Shown here: one piece after another, positions 4,217-6,685 of the stretch
How the letters are laid out: the number at the start of each line of letters is the position of its first letter
How positions within the stretch are numbered: position 1 is the first letter of the stretch
Assembly (NCBI GenBank): GCA_028717505.1
Contig: JAQUNQ010000057.1
Span: forward strand, 1-6,685
Reading direction: 5' to 3'
DNA from: Candidatus Peribacteraceae bacterium
Lineage (GTDB): Bacteria; Patescibacteriota; Gracilibacteria; Peribacterales; Peribacteraceae
Length of the DNA: 6,685 nt
Notes under the pieces: generated by a model
Databases searched by the model: none
What the model was told of the DNA's origin: nothing
The model's input: the letters and a program-made list of their open reading frames with translations, nothing else
Program-made: the position numbers and the translations under genes

Positions 4217-5710
4217 ATGCCCGAAGCCCCCACCGAACAACTCGAGCTGCAACCGGAAACCCTCGGACGGGTGTTCGCTCGCCTGCAGGAACTGCACGCG
4301 GCATCGGCGGAGGGACGCACCGACCTGGAGCGCATCCAGGACGGCATGCGGGATCTCATTCTTGGTGCGACAACGTTGGAGGCAAAGCAGGCCCTCGTCG
4401 CACTCCGCGCACAGGGCATCCTGGAAAGAGCCGACAGGGAGCATTGGACATCAAGACAACTGGCTGATGCCATCCTGGCAATGAGGCAGGACATCACCCA
4501 GAGAATCTTTGCGGAACACTGGTATGAATCCACGCTCTCCACCTCGGAGTATCCCATTCATGCAGCAACCTATGGAACCAACATGTTCCGCTTCGATCTC
4601 CGCAGTCTCATGTCCGATAGCCCTTCCCCCGAACGCCTGCAGGAATTCGGCGTCATCATGTTCGACGTGGACGGGCTGCGGTCATTCAAGGACTGCACAT
4701 CCCACGCCGAAACGACGCGTTTCCTCCAGGGGATCGTACGTATCCTCGTCAATACGCAGGGACCGACCCGCAAGCGCCTTGAAGCGCGCGGCATCGATGT
4801 CATCCCCATGGCCACGGGCGGAGATGAATTCGTCCTCTACCTGCGGGGAAAGACTCCGCTCACCCAACAACTGATCGACGAGACGATTGCCGGCTTCCAG
4901 CAGGAAGTTTCCGGGAGCACGGAATTACAGGCCATGCTCGACTTCGATAGCGAAAATGTGCTCATTCAATACGGCCTCCCTTCCAGCGCACAGAGAAAGG
5001 AATTTGCAAAAAAAGACGACGCGCAGAAACAGGAAGAATTGAGTAGAATCCGCGCGACGCTCCCAAAGAAGTTCATACCTTATATTGCGGGTGGAGGAGC
5101 GCTCCTCACGCAGGGCATCGACCTCGCTGTGGAGAAAGATGAACACGACCTGCAGGGAGAGAAAGAGAACTTCCTCTCTCTCCGGGAAAAAATCGTGTAC
5201 GGCACGCTCGATCTGGCGGAAAAAAGGCAGAAGATAAACAAAGAGGGGGACAAGCAGGAACGCAGGAAGATGGATTGGCGGCAATTCCATTTCGAGACGC
5301 GCGGGAGCGAGGCGCGGAAGCTGCAGGAACGGATCGATAGACTGGAAGAAATCGTTGCAGACACACGGGCACGTTGCCAAACGCTCCTGGAGGCAGCCGA
5401 CCCGACCGCACGACCGCTGCAGGAACAAATTCTCCAATTGACGGATAAAAACAGAGCATTGCAGGCACGACATGAGGATACGACGAGGAGAGAAGAGCGG
5501 GAATTCCGGGAATTGGCGCAGACTATTTCCGCCATCGAATTGGTCATCGCTTCCATGCGATCGCAGCACGAGAGACTCCTCGCAATCGACACAAATGAGG
5601 CAGAGGCGACACAAGGACACATCAACAACCTGCAGGCGGAAATCGATAGCCTGCGCATCAAAAAGAGCGCGTGGGAAATTGACAGGTCGGCGGCTGCCGT
5701 CGCCGCATGA
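4217..5710 (+). CDS. GGDEF-domain protein with long coiled-coil C-terminus
   Basis: A 497-residue soluble protein. Residues 1-105 are helical with no recognised sensor domain. A GGDEF domain spans about 140-310: FDVDGLRSFKD (149-159, metal-ligand type Asp150), an exact GGDEF (201-205), and PYIAGGGALLTQG (288-300) in place of the usual S-x-G strand. Diguanylate cyclases of this fold make c-di-GMP from two GTP. The domain is atypical. Asp150 to GGDEF is about 51 residues against roughly 40 in classical members. An extra charged segment (about 240-285) splits the domain. An RGID (191-194) resembles the inhibitory RxxD site but sits 6 rather than 5 residues before GGDEF. Residues 315-490 are predominantly Glu/Lys/Arg/Gln-rich helix, likely coiled coil that would dimerise it. 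No membrane span is seen. It may be active or a degenerate binding protein. ATG 4217 follows a C-rich tract. TGA is followed two codons later by another TGA. Confidence 0.88.
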   Translation: MPEAPTEQLELQPETLGRVFARLQELHAASAEGRTDLERIQDGMRDLILGATTLEAKQALVALRAQGILERADREHWTSRQLADAILAMRQDITQRIFAEHWYESTLSTSEYPIHAATYGTNMFRFDLRSLMSDSPSPERLQEFGVIMFDVDGLRSFKDCTSHAETTRFLQGIVRILVNTQGPTRKRLEARGIDVIPMATGGDEFVLYLRGKTPLTQQLIDETIAGFQQEVSGSTELQAMLDFDSENVLIQYGLPSSAQRKEFAKKDDAQKQEELSRIRATLPKKFIPYIAGGGALLTQGIDLAVEKDEHDLQGEKENFLSLREKIVYGTLDLAEKRQKINKEGDKQERRKMDWRQFHFETRGSEARKLQERIDRLEEIVADTRARCQTLLEAADPTARPLQEQILQLTDKNRALQARHEDTTRREEREFRELAQTISAIELVIASMRSQHERLLAIDTNEAEATQGHINNLQAEIDSLRIKKSAWEIDRSAAAVAA

Positions 5711-5802
5711 AAATGACGAGCGGGAAATTACATATCACTCGTCTCGGGAGGGATGCGCGGGATGATCCTCAAATAAGCCCATTGAAGCCAATTTTGAATA
5801 TT
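5711..5802. other. Non-coding spacer after the GGDEF gene
   Basis: No terminator hairpin with a T-run is seen directly behind the GGDEF stop. The last part (about 5785-5802) is A/T-rich just upstream of a -35 box and could act as an UP element for the small-RNA promoter. Confidence 0.4.
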
Positions 5803-5831
5803 TTGACTTCCACGAACGGGAGTGGAATAGT
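5803..5831 (+). promoter_or_regulatory. Promoter of the candidate small RNA
   Basis: TTGACT (5803-5808, 5 of 6) and AATAGT (5826-5831, 4 of 6) are 17 nt apart. TGG directly before the -10 gives a TGn extension, and an A/T-rich block lies upstream. The predicted start is near 5838. Confidence 0.5.
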
Positions 5832-5837
5832 GAGGGC

Positions 5838-5965
5838 GTGAATTCTGCCTACGTCCTCTCCTGCTCCCCTGTGTCCTCCTGCTCCTCCATGAGCGGGGGT
5901 CATGCAGTGTGAGCGGACGACGTACGTCTACCACTGCCGCCCCCGAAGCACGGGGGTGTTTTTTT
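5838..5965 (+). ncRNA. Candidate small RNA or long structured leader
   Basis: About 128 nt lie between a plausible promoter and a clear intrinsic terminator, with no open reading frame of note. CGTCC plus GCTC (5852-5856, 5863-5866) can pair with GAGC plus GGACG (5911-5919), forming a long-range stem with a 6-nt bulge. A shorter ATGA/TCAT hairpin flanked by CTGC/GCAG fits inside. The enclosed part is C/U-rich, with a repeated TCCTGCTCC (5859-5867 and 5877-5885) and CCTCCT (5875-5880), identical to the 16S rRNA anti-Shine-Dalgarno core. GGGCG (5834-5838) could pair with CGCCC (5938-5942) in the terminator's left arm, an antiterminator-like alternative if the RNA starts a few bases earlier. It may be a free sRNA, a 6S-like RNA, or an attenuated leader of the gene at 5994. 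I do not recognise a known family. Confidence 0.45.
5939..5965 (+). terminator. Intrinsic terminator
   Basis: CCCCCG (5940-5945) pairs with CGGGGG (5951-5956) around loop AAGCA, with a possible closing G-U pair (5939-5957). TG and seven Ts (5959-5965) follow. This is the best terminator in the window. It lies 28 bp before the next start codon. Confidence 0.85.
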
Positions 5966-5993
5966 AATTTTTACTTCCTTCCCCTCTCACACC

Positions 5994-6242
5994 ATGGAAA
6001 CGACCACAGGAGCTGAACCGCAACAACATTGGCCGGAAAATGGAGAGCCTCATCACATCATCTGGGCAACGAATGGAGTGTTTTATTGGGTCTATGAGGA
6101 GCGCCCGAATGGGAGCCCGACACTCCTTCTCCACCGAACAAAGCTCCCCACTTCGCTCCAAGGAAAAGCACACGACGAAATTGTCGCGGTCATCGGCCAG
6201 GGGAACGAAAGTGAAACCGATCCGTCGACCCTCGTCGCCTGA
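5994..6242 (+). CDS. Small hypothetical protein, 82 aa
   Basis: An 82-residue soluble protein that I do not recognise. The N-terminus is polar (METTTGAEPQQHWPENGEP); the centre HHIIWATNGVFYWVYEERP (20-38) looks like two beta strands rich in aromatic residues, followed by a short LLLHRTKL strand. The tail is acidic and probably disordered. No signal peptide, membrane span or Cys is present. ATG 5994 is preceded by a pyrimidine tract (CTTCCTTCCCCTCTC) like other starts here, and the terminator of the candidate small RNA lies just upstream, so expression either begins after it or depends on read-through. Overlapping minus-strand frames (5964-6173, 6092-6274) have no such start context. It converges on the beta-propeller gene, with a long inverted repeat between. 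Confidence 0.6.
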   Translation: METTTGAEPQQHWPENGEPHHIIWATNGVFYWVYEERPNGSPTLLLHRTKLPTSLQGKAHDEIVAVIGQGNESETDPSTLVA

Positions 6243-6257
6243 GTCATGAGACAGAGA

Positions 6258-6287
6258 CAGTGGGACAGGAACATTCCTGTCCCACTG
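6258..6287. repeat. Perfect inverted repeat between convergent genes
   Basis: Fourteen bases (6258-6271, CAGTGGGACAGGAA) are perfectly mirrored by 6274-6287 around CA. In RNA about 13 bp would form with a 4-nt loop. There is no T-run on either strand (plus: ACGCCTAATTATT follows). It could act as a bidirectional terminator or mRNA 3'-end protector for the two converging genes. Confidence 0.75.
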
Positions 6288-6309
6288 ACGCCTAATTATT
6301 CAAACAAAG

Positions 6310-6684
6310 TTATCGGCACCCGCAACCGCACGCGCCGGAGAAGGACGACTTGCCCTCGGGGCAGGTGAACTTCAGCGTGGCGCAGGTATCCGTATCCGTG
6401 GAGACGTAGGCCACGCCCGCTTCCGACGCGCCCGGACAATCCGTCCCGTGCGTCACGTAGCGCATTCCCCCCTCGTACCGCACCGTCTCTTCCGCATGGC
6501 TCTGCACACCATCCTCCGAGATCGTGAGGAGGGAGTCGCCGAGCCGCACCACGCGCTCGATATCCTTGCCATAGAGATACCCGCCCGCCTTCTGGTAGTC
6601 CTCCTCGGTGTAGTGCGTGATGGTGCCGCGGAGTTTCAATCCGTCCTTGAGGGAGATGTCATACACGTAGGCCCCCTGATAGAC
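6310..6684 (-). CDS. Secreted beta-propeller protein, C-terminal part with Cys-rich tail (5' end off the window)
   Basis: The frame is open to the right edge, so only the last 124 residues are seen. The Val codon at 6664-6666 is internal: upstream codons read VYQGAY. The segment VYDISLKDGLKLRGTITHY followed by ERVVRLGDSLLTISEDGVQSH matches the C-terminal blades of the large secreted beta-propeller family PF09826/COG4880, as I recognise it. These proteins are usually exported and cell-surface associated. Behind the propeller sits a roughly 45-residue tail with six cysteines (one near TDCPG, then DTC, FTC and a closing ACGCGCR). A closing CPEG...CGCGC pattern like this occurs on surface proteins and suggests disulfide bonding or metal binding outside the cytoplasm. 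The stop is TAA at 6310-6312. The signal peptide and most blades lie outside the window. Confidence 0.82.
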   Translation of the reverse strand, partial: VYQGAYVYDISLKDGLKLRGTITHYTEEDYQKAGGYLYGKDIERVVRLGDSLLTISEDGVQSHAEETVRYEGGMRYVTHGTDCPGASEAGVAYVSTDTDTCATLKFTCPEGKSSFSGACGCGCR

Positions 6685-6685
6685 G

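Noticed and set aside
4925..5661. Minus-strand frames opposite the GGDEF gene
   Set aside because: Cys/Ser/Phe-rich translations without domains; the plus frame carries the GGDEF motif and a coiled coil.
5838..5965. A c-di-GMP riboswitch or SRP RNA in the gap after the GGDEF gene
   Set aside because: I could not find the conserved GEMM core or the SRP GGAAG-type tetraloop region; only a generic structured RNA can be supported.
1..6685. CRISPR array or tandem repeat array
   Set aside because: No regularly spaced direct repeats are present; the only direct repeats are the tRNA-end copies and a short C-rich duplication near 5859-5885.

Overview
This 6.7 kb bacterial window has compact, mostly single-gene or two-gene transcription units on both strands. 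Several genes are short and conserved-hypothetical. None of the recognisable starts has a purine-rich Shine-Dalgarno sequence; pyrimidine-rich tracts sit there instead. Together with a lone GIY-YIG gene beside a tRNA, a DUF5665-type membrane protein and a secreted beta-propeller with a Cys-rich CGCGC-type tail, this suggests a Candidate Phyla Radiation (Patescibacteria) genome, perhaps of the Peregrinibacteria/Peribacteria type. That assignment is inference from gene style, not proof. TGA acts as a normal stop, so code 11 applies.

Left part (1-1175): the C-terminal end of an unrecognised basic helical protein converges on a minus-strand pair of small membrane proteins (83 aa, then a DUF5665-like 94 aa). 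Divergent from that pair is yidD, the membrane-protein-insertion factor, which has no ATG, GTG or TTG start at its natural N-terminus.

Centre-left (1181-2038): a tRNA-Gly(UCC) gene with a good promoter and an encoded CCA is followed by a small block that looks like a decayed mobile unit. A perfect hairpin grows out of the tRNA 3' end. After it come a GC-rich terminator hairpin, an extended -10 promoter, a GIY-YIG endonuclease pseudogene (start out of frame, internal TGA) and a second perfect 13-bp copy of the tRNA 3' end. This is the most unusual part of the window. About 375 bp without a convincing gene follows.

Centre (2039-4034): a cupin protein converges on a two-gene ABC-2 exporter operon (ATPase, then permease) of the DrrA/DrrB type on the minus strand.

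Right part (4129-6685): a 497-aa GGDEF-domain protein with a long coiled-coil C-terminus is read from a sigma-70-like promoter through a leader containing a terminator-like hairpin. Next comes a 283-bp gap that appears to encode a small RNA (promoter, C-rich body, intrinsic terminator). A small unknown gene and a strong inverted repeat follow, then the C-terminal end of a secreted beta-propeller protein that runs off the right edge. The genes do not form one pathway; the ABC pair and the small membrane-protein pair are the only operons visible.
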